From assembly GCF_002220775.1 (NCBI RefSeq), contig NZ_CP019685.1:434001-498000 (forward strand): a stretch of 64,000 nt of DNA. Reading direction: 5' to 3'. The position numbers were made by a program, and so were the translations under genes. Below, in pieces: positions 8,445 through 17,334 of the stretch; positions within the stretch are counted from its first letter, which is position 1, and the number at the start of each line of letters is the position of its first letter. The notes under the pieces are model-generated. The model searched no databases. It worked only from the letters and a program-made list of their open reading frames with translations, and was not told where the DNA came from. The stretch is from Campylobacter sputorum (GTDB taxonomy: Bacteria; Campylobacterota; Campylobacteria; Campylobacterales; Campylobacteraceae).

Positions 8445-10295
8445 TTAGTTAAAAGGTTTTTTATAATCAATTACTAATGCTCTATAGCCGATTATATTTC
8501 CGCCAACCATTTTGATTTCTAATTCTGGTGTTTTTGTGCCATATTTAAACTCATGGAGATATGGAGCAAGTTCTGCTGTGCCGTTTCTAAATGCAACTAA
8601 ATCCCCCATTCCAGCAGTAGCACTATAAACCATCATAGTATCTGTTTTAGGTATATATTCTGTTACTGAGGTTATTGGGCTATACCACTCAAGTCCTCTT
8701 TCTTTACCAAATTCCCAAACTTGTTTAACAGTCATATTTTTTTCATCAACTTCATATTCAACAGCACGGATGTATTTCATACTAACCATTGCAGGTTGCT
8801 CCATTCCGCGGCTATCTCCATTATCAAAAGTGCTTATATGTCTTATATGACCTTTTGATTTTTCTGGTATAACATAAGCCGTATGTTGTGTCCATGAGTA
8901 GTCAAATCCACCTTTTTGGCTTAAATATCCAGGGCAATGTGAACCTTGTGCTTCACAAACTATCTTTTTACCTTTTTCATCAATTGGGGTTAGAATATAT
9001 TTTTTATATTCATCACTCCATCCCTCAGGCGAACTTAAAATCCATTTTATTTTTTTATCTCTACCTATTTTTATTACAGCACTTTGGTGACGACTTGAAA
9101 TAATGATACTATCATCATATGAATCATAATTAACGCTATTTACATGAGCCCAGTTTCTACCAGGTCCAACACCTGCAACATCTCCAAATGGCATATTGTC
9201 GCTCTCTAGCTCTTCTTTTGAGACCGTTTGCCCAGCTTTACTAGCATCTACATTCAAGCAAACTGCACCTTGATCCATTGCTAGGATATTGTTATCTCTA
9301 TACGGATCTAAGATTTCACTTAAATTCCATTCATCTATAACATTTCCTTCTTTATCAAGTTCAACTATCACATCTCTAACAGTTCTTACATTTTTGCCGT
9401 CTTTGCGTTTCATATCTGAATCAGCAACACGCAATAAATATGTTCCTTTGCTTGTTTCTTCTGCATGGTGTGAAAAATCAATGTATGAACGAGGAAGCAT
9501 TCTATCAAAAATTTTTCTACCCATTAAGTCATATTTTTTGTAAGTTTGACCCATACCCCAGAGTAAATTTCCATCTGATGTTTGATCAAAGCCCATCATA
9601 TTGCCTTTTTTTCTTATATCATAAGGATCTCTAAATTTACTAACATCTAGTTGCCATCTAATGTCTCCATTTGTATCAATCATCCATACATAACTTTCAT
9701 AATCCCATTCTAAGGCACCTCCAGCAGGGTGGTTCCAAACAACTTGACTTGCATTTGGCAAAATTGAACTTAAATGATTCATTAGATATAAATTATTTTT
9801 AACTTTAGGCGAAGCAGGTACTATACTTCGGCTTTTGGTAAAAAGTTTTTTATGCAGTTCCTGAGCCATAAGTTGTAATCGGTGGCGCATAAATAGAATA
9901 TGTTTCGTTTATTTTTTGAGATTTTGCATTTTTACTGCTTGGCTTAAATCTTATGTAACTAACTTCAACTGTATTTATAAAATCTGGATAAAGTCCAAAA
10001 ATAGGAATTCCTGCATATTGCATAAGTTTTGTATCTGATACATCGTATTGTATATCAATGCCTTTACTACCTTTTCCTTTAACCGTAACTTTAGCGTCTT
10101 TTATGTGATATCCGCCATCATTAATTATTGCAGTAAGTGGTGCTGTTCCATAAGGATTCATCACAACTGCACCGATTTTGCCAATTGCATTATATGTCTT
10201 TGGACCGTTGCTCCGCCAGCTGCGTAAATATCAGCAGGTGTTATGCATACTAGCAATCCTGCAACTAAGATTGATAAAGAAATCTTTGATTTCAT
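8445..10295 (-). pseudogene. assT: Second arylsulfate sulfotransferase, disrupted by two frameshifts
   Basis: The minus strand starts at ATG 10295 after AAGGAG and encodes a signal peptide (MKSKISLSILVAGLLVCITP, then ADIYA). The frame is lost at about 10205-10215, near the mature N-terminus; the next frame carries NAIGKIGAVVMNPYGTAPL onward. It is lost again in an A6 run near 9845-9856; the last frame runs to 8445. The last frame keeps all catalytic residues (FSHH, NWAH, SSRH, WTQH) and both loop cysteines, and reaches a natural C-terminus. Its protein differs widely from the intact assT at 4461 (for example SQVVWNHPAGGALEW against SQIVWNNPAGGAMEW), so it is an old paralog, not a recent copy. 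A sequencing error is possible for one indel but less so for two. Confidence 0.85.
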
Positions 10296-10424
10296 ATTGC
10301 ATCTCCTTTTATAATATTTGTGTTATATTAATAAATTTAATTAACAAATTTGCAACAAGAATATTAATATTTGCTAAAGTAAGATTTTATGAAAAACTGC
10401 TAAAATTATTTATTGGAGATTTTT

Positions 10425-12101
10425 ATGAAAAAATTTATTAAAAATTTAATTTTAAATATAGATAATTATAAAATATATCATACAATGGCTATTTTTTCAC
10501 TTGTTTTTATGTTTTTACTAATAGTAACTTTTCTAAACATAAAAAAAGATGTTTATCAAAAAATAGAACAAAATCGTATTTTGACAACTCAAAGATTAAA
10601 ATACTCTCTTTCTCTCTGGATAGAAGAGCAGATAAAAAGTTTAGAAGCAGCTACTGCGTATTTACAAAATAATCAAATCTATCAAGATGAAAATAAAATT
10701 ATAAAATTTAACAAAAATTTTCTTCAATCATCACCAAATTTTGACTTTATTCACATTTATGTTGATGATAAATATTTTTTTGTAAATTCTGATAAAATTT
10801 TTGATTTAGAGCATAACAAAAGTCTAAATTCTTTTGCAAATATAAATAATGCAAGAACGCTTGATTGGTATGTAAAAACAAAATCTATGATGAAAACAAC
10901 TATAAACAACAAAACAAAACATGCGATTTTAAAAGAACGAACTATAAATATTTGCACACCTATTATCGATCAAGATAAATTTAAAGGTGTGGTATGTGGA
11001 ATTCTTGGAGCGAAAAGTTTGTTTGATAAAATCAAGCAAATTAAGCCACCTAAGCATTTTTACTATTTTATTGTTGATGAAAGTGGTAAAATTCTTACTA
11101 AATTAGATAATGAAAATTTAATAGCCGAAATTTCAGAGACTTGCTTAAAACTAGATAATAATGAAACAATTATCAAAATAAATAATGATGTAATAAATTT
11201 AAGCACAATAGATAGATTTGATTGGAAAATAGGTGTTGGTGTAAATAATGAAAATTTTTTAAAACAAAATTTTAAAACCATATTTGAACACAGCATTGTG
11301 TTATTTATATTTTTTATATTTTTTATGCTTGTATTAAATTTAGGATATGAGTTTATTATTCAAAAATTTGTTATTAAAAAAAATCAAATGGAAATTTTGC
11401 TAGCTAGAAAATCTAGATTAAATGAAATCGGCACGCTTATTACAAGCATAAATCATCAGTTAAAACAGCCAATAAATTCACTTAGTTTAATACTTTCAAA
11501 TACAGAATTTTTTCGTCAAAATCACAATTTAAATGACGATATGTTGAAGTCAAATTTAGATTTATGTTTTAAACAGATTGAATTGATAGATAAGTCGATA
11601 AATATTTTTCGCAATTTTTATTCTAATGACGATGCAATAAGCGAATTTTGGATTAATGAATCTATAAAATCATTGATTTTTGCGACTCATTGTGAGCTTT
11701 CTCATCACAATATTACAATTAAATTTGAATCTAAAAATGACATAAAAGTTGTTAGTATTGAAAATTTTATTCAACAAATTTTATTGGTTTTGATCCAAAA
11801 TTCAAAAGATGCGATAATAAGCTCACAAAAAGTATCTATTCGTCAAATTTATATACAGATAAATCAAGTAGATGATTTTGTTGAGATTAGCGTTAGTGAT
11901 TTTGCTGATGGAATTGATGAAAAACTTAGTGAAAAAATTTTTAGCGAGGATAAAACGACAAATAAAAAATTAGGTTTTGGTCTTGGATTATATTTTGCAA
12001 AAACTATTTGTGTGCAAAAACTAAAAGGCGATTTACAGCTTATTTCTTCACGCAACCCAACAAAATTTACTCTAAATATACCAATAAATTTAAGGAGCTA
12101 A
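10425..12101 (+). CDS. Sensor histidine kinase with periplasmic Cache-like domain (psr locus)
   Basis: 558 aa from ATG 10425, chosen because TTGGAG ends 7 nt upstream. TM1 is about residues 21-39 and TM2 about 289-312. The 250-residue periplasmic loop has a dCache_1-like pattern (LDWYVKTKSM...TICTP-type strand and FKGVVCGILGAKSLF). The dimerisation helix has INHQLKQPIN with phospho-acceptor H344, the motif style of epsilonproteobacterial Cache kinases. The ATPase domain has LIQNSKDAI (N box), DFADGID (a G1 box with F replacing the usual N) and GFGLGLYFAK (G2). It is followed at once by its response regulator and then by psrABC, so it probably senses a respiratory substrate such as a sulfur compound (inference). 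Confidence 0.9.
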   Translation: MKKFIKNLILNIDNYKIYHTMAIFSLVFMFLLIVTFLNIKKDVYQKIEQNRILTTQRLKYSLSLWIEEQIKSLEAATAYLQNNQIYQDENKIIKFNKNFLQSSPNFDFIHIYVDDKYFFVNSDKIFDLEHNKSLNSFANINNARTLDWYVKTKSMMKTTINNKTKHAILKERTINICTPIIDQDKFKGVVCGILGAKSLFDKIKQIKPPKHFYYFIVDESGKILTKLDNENLIAEISETCLKLDNNETIIKINNDVINLSTIDRFDWKIGVGVNNENFLKQNFKTIFEHSIVLFIFFIFFMLVLNLGYEFIIQKFVIKKNQMEILLARKSRLNEIGTLITSINHQLKQPINSLSLILSNTEFFRQNHNLNDDMLKSNLDLCFKQIELIDKSINIFRNFYSNDDAISEFWINESIKSLIFATHCELSHHNITIKFESKNDIKVVSIENFIQQILLVLIQNSKDAIISSQKVSIRQIYIQINQVDDFVEISVSDFADGIDEKLSEKIFSEDKTTNKKLGFGLGLYFAKTICVQKLKGDLQLISSRNPTKFTLNIPINLRS

Positions 12102-12102
12102 T

Positions 12103-12783
12103 TTGCAACTTTCTACATTAAAACTTCTTGAAAATTTTACTATAATGGTTGTTGAAGACGACGAAATTGCTTTAAGTATGTTAGAATTAGGCTTAAAGCC
12201 ATATTGCAAAAAGCTATTTTTAGCTCGTGATGGTTTAGAAGGACTTGAAATTTTTAAAAAAAATCAAATAGATATGATTTTAACGGATTTGCATATGTCA
12301 AATTTAAATGGATTTGAGATGATTAAAATAATCTTATCTATAAAGCCAAATCAAAATTTCATAGTTATGACATCATATGATAGCGATCAAAATTTCTTAA
12401 ATAGTATAAAACACGGTGCTTTAAATTTTATTAGAAAACCATTAAACATGCTTACTATACAAAGTTCGCTGATAATTGCTCTGTCAAATATCAAAAGCGA
12501 GAAAAAACAAATTAGTAAAAGAGTAAGCGTTGATTATAGTAATGAAAATATCTATCTTGATGATGAGTTGGTGTTTTTATCACAAAAAAATCATAAAATT
12601 TTCTGGCTATTTTTATATAACTTAAACAATGTTGTTAGTTACGAACTTATAGAAAGTTATGTTTATAATGATGAAAATTTTAGTAAAAATGCTCTTCAAA
12701 TGTCTATAAAGCGTATAAAATCACAACTTGCTGATGTAAAAATAGAAAACATTTCATCAATTGGATATATTTTAAAAAGCTAA
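12103..12783 (+). CDS. OmpR-type response regulator (psr locus)
   Basis: 226 aa. The start is TTG 12103; TAAGGAG (12091-12097) lies 5 nt upstream and no better start exists. Receiver domain: acidic pair E18/D19/D20, phospho-acceptor D62 (LTDLHM), T/S at VMTSYD, and the KP motif IRKPLN. An N-terminal extension of about 10 residues precedes the first strand. The C-terminal 85 residues form a winged-helix-like output domain (SKNALQMSIKRIKSQL is the recognition helix, ending GYILKS). The kinase ends one base before it. The next gene, psrA, starts 69 bp later; a tandem TTTTAC repeat lies in between. Confidence 0.9.
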   Translation: MQLSTLKLLENFTIMVVEDDEIALSMLELGLKPYCKKLFLARDGLEGLEIFKKNQIDMILTDLHMSNLNGFEMIKIILSIKPNQNFIVMTSYDSDQNFLNSIKHGALNFIRKPLNMLTIQSSLIIALSNIKSEKKQISKRVSVDYSNENIYLDDELVFLSQKNHKIFWLFLYNLNNVVSYELIESYVYNDENFSKNALQMSIKRIKSQLADVKIENISSIGYILKS

Positions 12784-12787
12784 ATTT

Positions 12788-12806
12788 ATTTTACATTAAT
12801 TTTACG
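12788..12806 (+). promoter_or_regulatory. Tandem ATTTTAC repeat upstream of psrA
   Basis: ATTTTACAT and ATTTTACGA start 11 bp apart, about 50-65 bp before the psrA start and right after the regulator stop. This is the arrangement expected for paired OmpR-family half-sites. No convincing -10 box is seen in the 69-bp gap. Confidence 0.35.
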
Positions 12807-12852
12807 ATGATTGTCTAACATTACTCCATACCAATAAAAAAAGGAGTGCAAA

Positions 12853-15132
12853 ATGGATAGAAGAAGTTTTCTAAAAGGCACAGCAGGCATTGGGACATTA
12901 GCAGCTTTTGAGCTAAATTTAGGAGCTAGTGCAAAAGATATAGTTGAGGGTACTGGCGTAAGTAAAAGTGTAAAAAGCATTTGCGAAATGTGTTCATCTC
13001 GTTGTCCTGTTGAGGTAAGAGTTGAAGAGGGTAAATGTACCTTTATAACAGGAAATCCAAAATTTTCATCAAATAAAACAGCAGTTTGTGCAAGAGGTGG
13101 AGCAGGAGTTAATCAGCTTTATGATAAAGAAAGACTTGTTAAGCCTTTAATTCGCGTCGGCAAAAGAGGTGAGGGTAAATGGAAAGAGGTTAGTTATGAA
13201 CAAGCACTTAAATTTGCAGCTGATAAACTTAATGAAATCAAGGAAAAATACGGTCCGCAAAGTGTTGTTTTTACTTCAAAAAGTGGAGAAAGTCATGAGC
13301 AAATGACAAATTTTGCCTGTAGTTACGGAAGCCCAAATATTTTTTCACATTGGTCTTGCTGTCCGATTACAGAAAAAATAGCTATTCCGCACACATTTGG
13401 AACATCACCAAAAAGAGATTTTAAAAATGCAAAATATATTGTAAATTTTGGTCATAATTTATTTGAAGGTATTAACATTTCAGATACTAAAAAACTTATG
13501 GCTTTTGCGGATAAAAAAGATACTAAACTTTTAGTTTTAGAACCAAGATTTAGCGTTATTGCATCTAAGGCTGATGAGTGGCTGCCTGTAAAACCAGGAA
13601 CTGATTTAGCATTTGTAATGGCACTTATTCATGTGTGGATAAGAGATGAAAAATATGATAAAAAATTTATTGAAAATTACACAATAGGATTTGACGAGCT
13701 TGCAAAAAGTGTAGCTAACTCTACTCCAAAATGGCAAGAAGGAATAACTGGCATAAGTGCTGAGAGTGTTGAGAGAATAGCTAATGAAATTTATTCAAAA
13801 GCACCACAAGTTATCATTGATTGGGGTCATAAAACAACCACAACAAGGGCTGAGTATCAAAGAACAAGAGCTATAGCTATAGCAAATGCTTTGATGGGAA
13901 ATTTTGAAAAAAAAGGCGGACTATTTTTTGGCAAAAATGCTAAGAAATTTAACGAGCTTTGTGGAGAAGATTTATTTCCTGTTTTATCAAATCCAAACAG
14001 CGAGTTTAAAGTTCCAAAAACACCTAGAATAGATGGTTGTGGAGAAGATGGAAGTAGGCATTTTTTTATTCCTAGAAAACATGGTATTTTGATGGATATA
14101 GCTCCTGCTATTTTAAATAAAAAACCATATCCTATAAAAGGTTGGGTAAATACTAGATTTAATCATCTTATAAATGTTGCTGGAACACAAGATGTCATAA
14201 AAGCGATTAATGAACTTGATTTTGTAATGTCAATTGATATTTATATGAGTGATTTTAGTCAATATGCTGATGTTGTATTCCCAGAAGCGACTTATCTTGA
14301 AAGAGATGAAAGCATACAAGACAAATCAGGTACAGCACCTGGGTATTATATGCGTCAAAAAGCAATTGAGCCAATAAATGGTACTTTAAGCGGATATGAG
14401 ATATTTAGAAAACTTGCTAAGATTATGAACATTGATAGTCTTTATAAATACAATGATATAAATGAGTTTAGAATGATTCAAGCAAAAGGAGATGCAAAAC
14501 TCCTAGAATCTCTTATAAAAGATGGTTATGTTTCATGGAAAGTTCCACAAGTTTATTATAGAGAGGCAAGTTATATTTCTAAATTTGTAGAAAAATATCC
14601 AAATGCGGCTAAATTTGTAGATGAAAATGGTGAGATGAGTTCGCAAATGAAATTTAAAACTCCAAGCGGAAAGATAGAACTATTTTCGTTGCAAGTTGAA
14701 GAAAAACTTCCAGGAGAAGGCTGTCTTAATACCAACAATATGGATGTTTTTGATGGACATGAGCTTTGTTTAATGAGCGGTAAAACACCTATCCATACAA
14801 ATGGACATACGCAAAATATCAAAATTTTAAACGATATGATGAATGATGCACCAATCTGGATAAATACAAAAACAGCAAATAAAAAAGATCTAAAAACAGG
14901 TGACAAGATTATGCTAAAAAATAAATTTGGCGAAGAAAAAGGAACCGTTTTTGTAACTGAGGGCATAAGAGAAGATACGCTTTTTGTTTATCATGGCTTT
15001 GGGCATATTAGTAAAGAACTTAAGAGAACTTATGGTGATGGAACTAATCAAAGTAAGATTTTAAATCCAGCTGATGGTGCAGTTTGTGGCACAATGGTTA
15101 CAAATGTTGGCGTTGATATTGTAAAGTTGTAA
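12853..15132 (+). CDS. psrA: Polysulfide/thiosulfate reductase catalytic subunit (molybdopterin)
   Basis: 759 aa, close to Wolinella PsrA. A twin-arginine signal (MDRRSFLKGTAG) sends the folded subunit to the periplasm. The [4Fe-4S] site is C44-x2-C47-x3-C51-x27-C79. The expected Mo ligand region is SHWSCCPITEK, with C169 or C170 as ligand, matching Cys173 of the Thermus PsrA. LILVLEPRFS-like and DWGHKTTTTRAEYQR segments and the C-terminal molydopterin-dinucleotide domain (KTPIHTNGHTQN, GDKIML) follow. It is the first of three genes, A-B-C. The substrate could be polysulfide, thiosulfate or a related sulfur oxyanion; sequence alone does not choose. AAAGGAG precedes ATG. Confidence 0.92.
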   Translation: MDRRSFLKGTAGIGTLAAFELNLGASAKDIVEGTGVSKSVKSICEMCSSRCPVEVRVEEGKCTFITGNPKFSSNKTAVCARGGAGVNQLYDKERLVKPLIRVGKRGEGKWKEVSYEQALKFAADKLNEIKEKYGPQSVVFTSKSGESHEQMTNFACSYGSPNIFSHWSCCPITEKIAIPHTFGTSPKRDFKNAKYIVNFGHNLFEGINISDTKKLMAFADKKDTKLLVLEPRFSVIASKADEWLPVKPGTDLAFVMALIHVWIRDEKYDKKFIENYTIGFDELAKSVANSTPKWQEGITGISAESVERIANEIYSKAPQVIIDWGHKTTTTRAEYQRTRAIAIANALMGNFEKKGGLFFGKNAKKFNELCGEDLFPVLSNPNSEFKVPKTPRIDGCGEDGSRHFFIPRKHGILMDIAPAILNKKPYPIKGWVNTRFNHLINVAGTQDVIKAINELDFVMSIDIYMSDFSQYADVVFPEATYLERDESIQDKSGTAPGYYMRQKAIEPINGTLSGYEIFRKLAKIMNIDSLYKYNDINEFRMIQAKGDAKLLESLIKDGYVSWKVPQVYYREASYISKFVEKYPNAAKFVDENGEMSSQMKFKTPSGKIELFSLQVEEKLPGEGCLNTNNMDVFDGHELCLMSGKTPIHTNGHTQNIKILNDMMNDAPIWINTKTANKKDLKTGDKIMLKNKFGEEKGTVFVTEGIREDTLFVYHGFGHISKELKRTYGDGTNQSKILNPADGAVCGTMVTNVGVDIVKL

Positions 15133-15142
15133 GGTGGATAAA

Positions 15143-15709
15143 ATGAAAAAATATGTAATGATACACGATGAAAATTTATGCATAGGATGTCAAGCTTGTT
15201 CTGTTGCATGTAGAAATGAAAACAAAGTAAGTGATGGTGTTTATAGGCTTCAAGTACACGCAAATATGAAAGGTGTATTTCCAAATTTACAAACAAATTT
15301 TGAAAGACAAAGTTGTGTTATGTGTGAAGAAAGTCCATGTGTGGATGTTTGTCCAACGGGAGCTAGTTTTAAAACTGAAGATGGTATAACTTTGGTTGAT
15401 GAAAGAACTTGTGTTAGCTGTAAATACTGCGTTTTAGCCTGTCCTTATGATGCAAGATTTGTTGATCCAGTTAGTAAAGTTATAGGAAAATGTACATTTT
15501 GTTATGAAACAAGACTTGCAAAAGGGCTTGAACCAGCTTGTGTTACGGTTTGTCCTACAAATGCACTTATATTTGGTGATGCAAATGATAAAAATAGTGA
15601 AGTAAGTAAAGCAATGTCTACAAATGCTGTAATTTATCCTAAAGCTCATAAAGGAACAAAGCCGTCTTTAGGATATATAAAAAATACAAGAGGAGGATAT
15701 CATGAATAA
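15143..15709 (+). CDS. psrB: Polysulfide/thiosulfate reductase iron-sulfur subunit
   Basis: 188 aa from ATG 15143, placed 5 nt after AAGGTGG; a GTG three codons earlier lies inside that site. Sixteen cysteines in four ferredoxin-type groups bind four [4Fe-4S] clusters: CIGCQACSVAC, CVMCEESPCVDVC, CVSCKYCVLAC and CTFCYETRLAK...CVTVC. It relays electrons from the membrane subunit to PsrA and crosses with it through Tat as a hitch-hiker (family knowledge). It overlaps psrC by 8 nt, implying translational coupling. Confidence 0.95.
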   Translation: MKKYVMIHDENLCIGCQACSVACRNENKVSDGVYRLQVHANMKGVFPNLQTNFERQSCVMCEESPCVDVCPTGASFKTEDGITLVDERTCVSCKYCVLACPYDARFVDPVSKVIGKCTFCYETRLAKGLEPACVTVCPTNALIFGDANDKNSEVSKAMSTNAVIYPKAHKGTKPSLGYIKNTRGGYHE

Positions 15710-16673
15710 TATGTGGGGAGATATGGCACAATATGGTGCTATTTACTGGCCTTGGCCAATTGCTGTGTATCTTTTTTTAGCAGGTCTTAGTGCGGGTTGT
15801 ACGATAGTTGCACTTCTTGTAAAATGGAACAAACATTCAGATAATACCTCTTCTATCTGGGATGCTATGGTAAAAGCTGGCGCAATAACAGCACCTGTTA
15901 CTATAATAATTGGTCTTTTGCTACTTATATTTGATCTTGGCAAACCACTTAGTTTTTACTGGTTGCTTATATCGTATAATTTTGGTTCTGTTATGAGTCT
16001 TGGTGTATTGTTTTTGCTTGTTTATACGCCACTTAGTGTGCTTTTTGCTTTTATTATTTTTGAAAATAGCATTGAAAAAAGTAGAACTTTATCGGTATTT
16101 AGCTTTATACCTAGGATAATTAGAAGTTTTGCTAGTATATCAAAATTAGTTGAGTATATTTTATTAATACTTGCAATTTGTGTAGGAATGTATACAGGGT
16201 TTTTGCTTAGTGCTATTAGCAAAATTCCACTTTGGAATACTCCTATTTTACCTATTTTGTTTCTAGTTTCTGGATTTTCAAGTGGCATTGCTGCGAACAT
16301 ACTTATAGGTATGGCGTTTTTTAAAGGTTCATTAAACAAAGATAGCATAAAATACCTTTTAGTTTTGGATTTGCGTGCTATACTTTTTGAGCTTCCTTTG
16401 CTTTTAATTTTATTTATAGGAATGAATTTCCAAGGCGGACAAAGTGCGGTTGCTGCTTCTCAAGCACTTAGCGATCCGTATTATGGTAAATTATTTTGGA
16501 TAGTTGTTGTAGGAATCGGTCTTTTAACACCTATTATAATCGCAGCTACAGCTCTTAAAAATCACGCGTATAAACCAGGATTTATAATCTTAAATTCTGT
16601 TGTTGTATTAATTGGCGTGATTGCTTTAAGATATTATATAGTTTATGCAGGGCAACTATTTACAGGAGTGTGA
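15702..16673 (+). CDS. psrC: Polysulfide reductase membrane subunit, NrfD family
   Basis: 323 aa, eight or more hydrophobic segments. It is the quinol-oxidising membrane anchor. The start, MNNMWGDMAQYGAIYWPWPI, and the motif FLAGLSAGCTI are typical NrfD/PsrC N-terminal features. ATG 15702 lies after GAGGAGG inside the end of psrB. Menaquinol is the likely donor, since Campylobacter makes menaquinone. The TGA stop (16671-16673) lies within the ribosome-binding region of the next regulator. Confidence 0.95.
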   Translation: MNNMWGDMAQYGAIYWPWPIAVYLFLAGLSAGCTIVALLVKWNKHSDNTSSIWDAMVKAGAITAPVTIIIGLLLLIFDLGKPLSFYWLLISYNFGSVMSLGVLFLLVYTPLSVLFAFIIFENSIEKSRTLSVFSFIPRIIRSFASISKLVEYILLILAICVGMYTGFLLSAISKIPLWNTPILPILFLVSGFSSGIAANILIGMAFFKGSLNKDSIKYLLVLDLRAILFELPLLLILFIGMNFQGGQSAVAASQALSDPYYGKLFWIVVVGIGLLTPIIIAATALKNHAYKPGFIILNSVVVLIGVIALRYYIVYAGQLFTGV

Positions 16674-16674
16674 T

Positions 16675-17334
16675 ATAAAGATATTATTACTTGAAGATAA
16701 CTATGCTTATAGACTTAGCATAAAAGAGTATTTAGAGACTCTTGGATACGAAGTTGATGAGGCTGGTGATGGGCTTGAAGCGTGTGATAAGATAGCTGCT
16801 TCAAGCTACCATCTTTTAATCTTAGATATAAAAGTTCCTGAGATTTCAGGTCATGAAGTTATAAAATATGCAAAAAACCTAAATTTACAAACCCCTATAA
16901 TGATAATGACATCTTTAACTAGTATAGAGGATTTATCTTATGGATATGAACTTGGTTGCAATGAGTATCTAAAAAAGCCATTTGAGTTAGCTGAACTTAA
17001 ATTTAGAGTTAATGAGCTTATGAGAAAATACTATAACAAAGATGACAAAAATATTATAAAACTTTCAAATAACTATGAATATGATACTATTTTAAAAGTT
17101 ATTAAATTTAAAAATCAAGATATAGTTTTAACAAATAAAGAGATATCTATAATAGAATATCTATTAAGCAAAATAGGCTCATTTGTAAGTATAGCTGAAA
17201 TTATAGATGAAATTTGGGAAGATAAAAATGTAGATAGTGCAGATATAAGAGTTCATATTAGTAAAATTAGACAAAAAACTTATGATGATTTTATAGTATC
17301 TTCAAGAGGATTTGGATACAAAATAAATGCTTAA
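16675..17334 (+). CDS. OmpR-family response regulator, probable AUA start
   Basis: Receiver plus winged-helix regulator. Homologs start with the sequence KILLLEDN. In frame, that segment is preceded by ATA (16675-16677), with AGGAG ending 6 nt upstream, an ideal spacing. The only canonical in-frame start is ATG 16645, which has no ribosome site, lies inside psrC and adds MQGNYLQECD. From ATA the phospho-acceptor is D51 (LLILDIK), the family's usual position. Other residues: E7/D8, T in MIMTSL, and KP in LKKPFEL. The C-terminal domain ends FIVSSRGFGYKINA. It is coupled to psrC upstream and overlaps its kinase by 8 nt. Confidence 0.85.
   Translation: MKILLLEDNYAYRLSIKEYLETLGYEVDEAGDGLEACDKIAASSYHLLILDIKVPEISGHEVIKYAKNLNLQTPIMIMTSLTSIEDLSYGYELGCNEYLKKPFELAELKFRVNELMRKYYNKDDKNIIKLSNNYEYDTILKVIKFKNQDIVLTNKEISIIEYLLSKIGSFVSIAEIIDEIWEDKNVDSADIRVHISKIRQKTYDDFIVSSRGFGYKINA

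Noticed and set aside
10178-10441. Plus-strand frame opposite the assT pseudogene start
   Set aside because: It is antisense to the signal peptide region and overlaps the true histidine kinase start; product lacks any recognisable feature.
12853-15132. psrA as a selenocysteine enzyme
   Set aside because: The active-site region reads SHWSCCPI with ordinary cysteine codons and no in-frame TGA.
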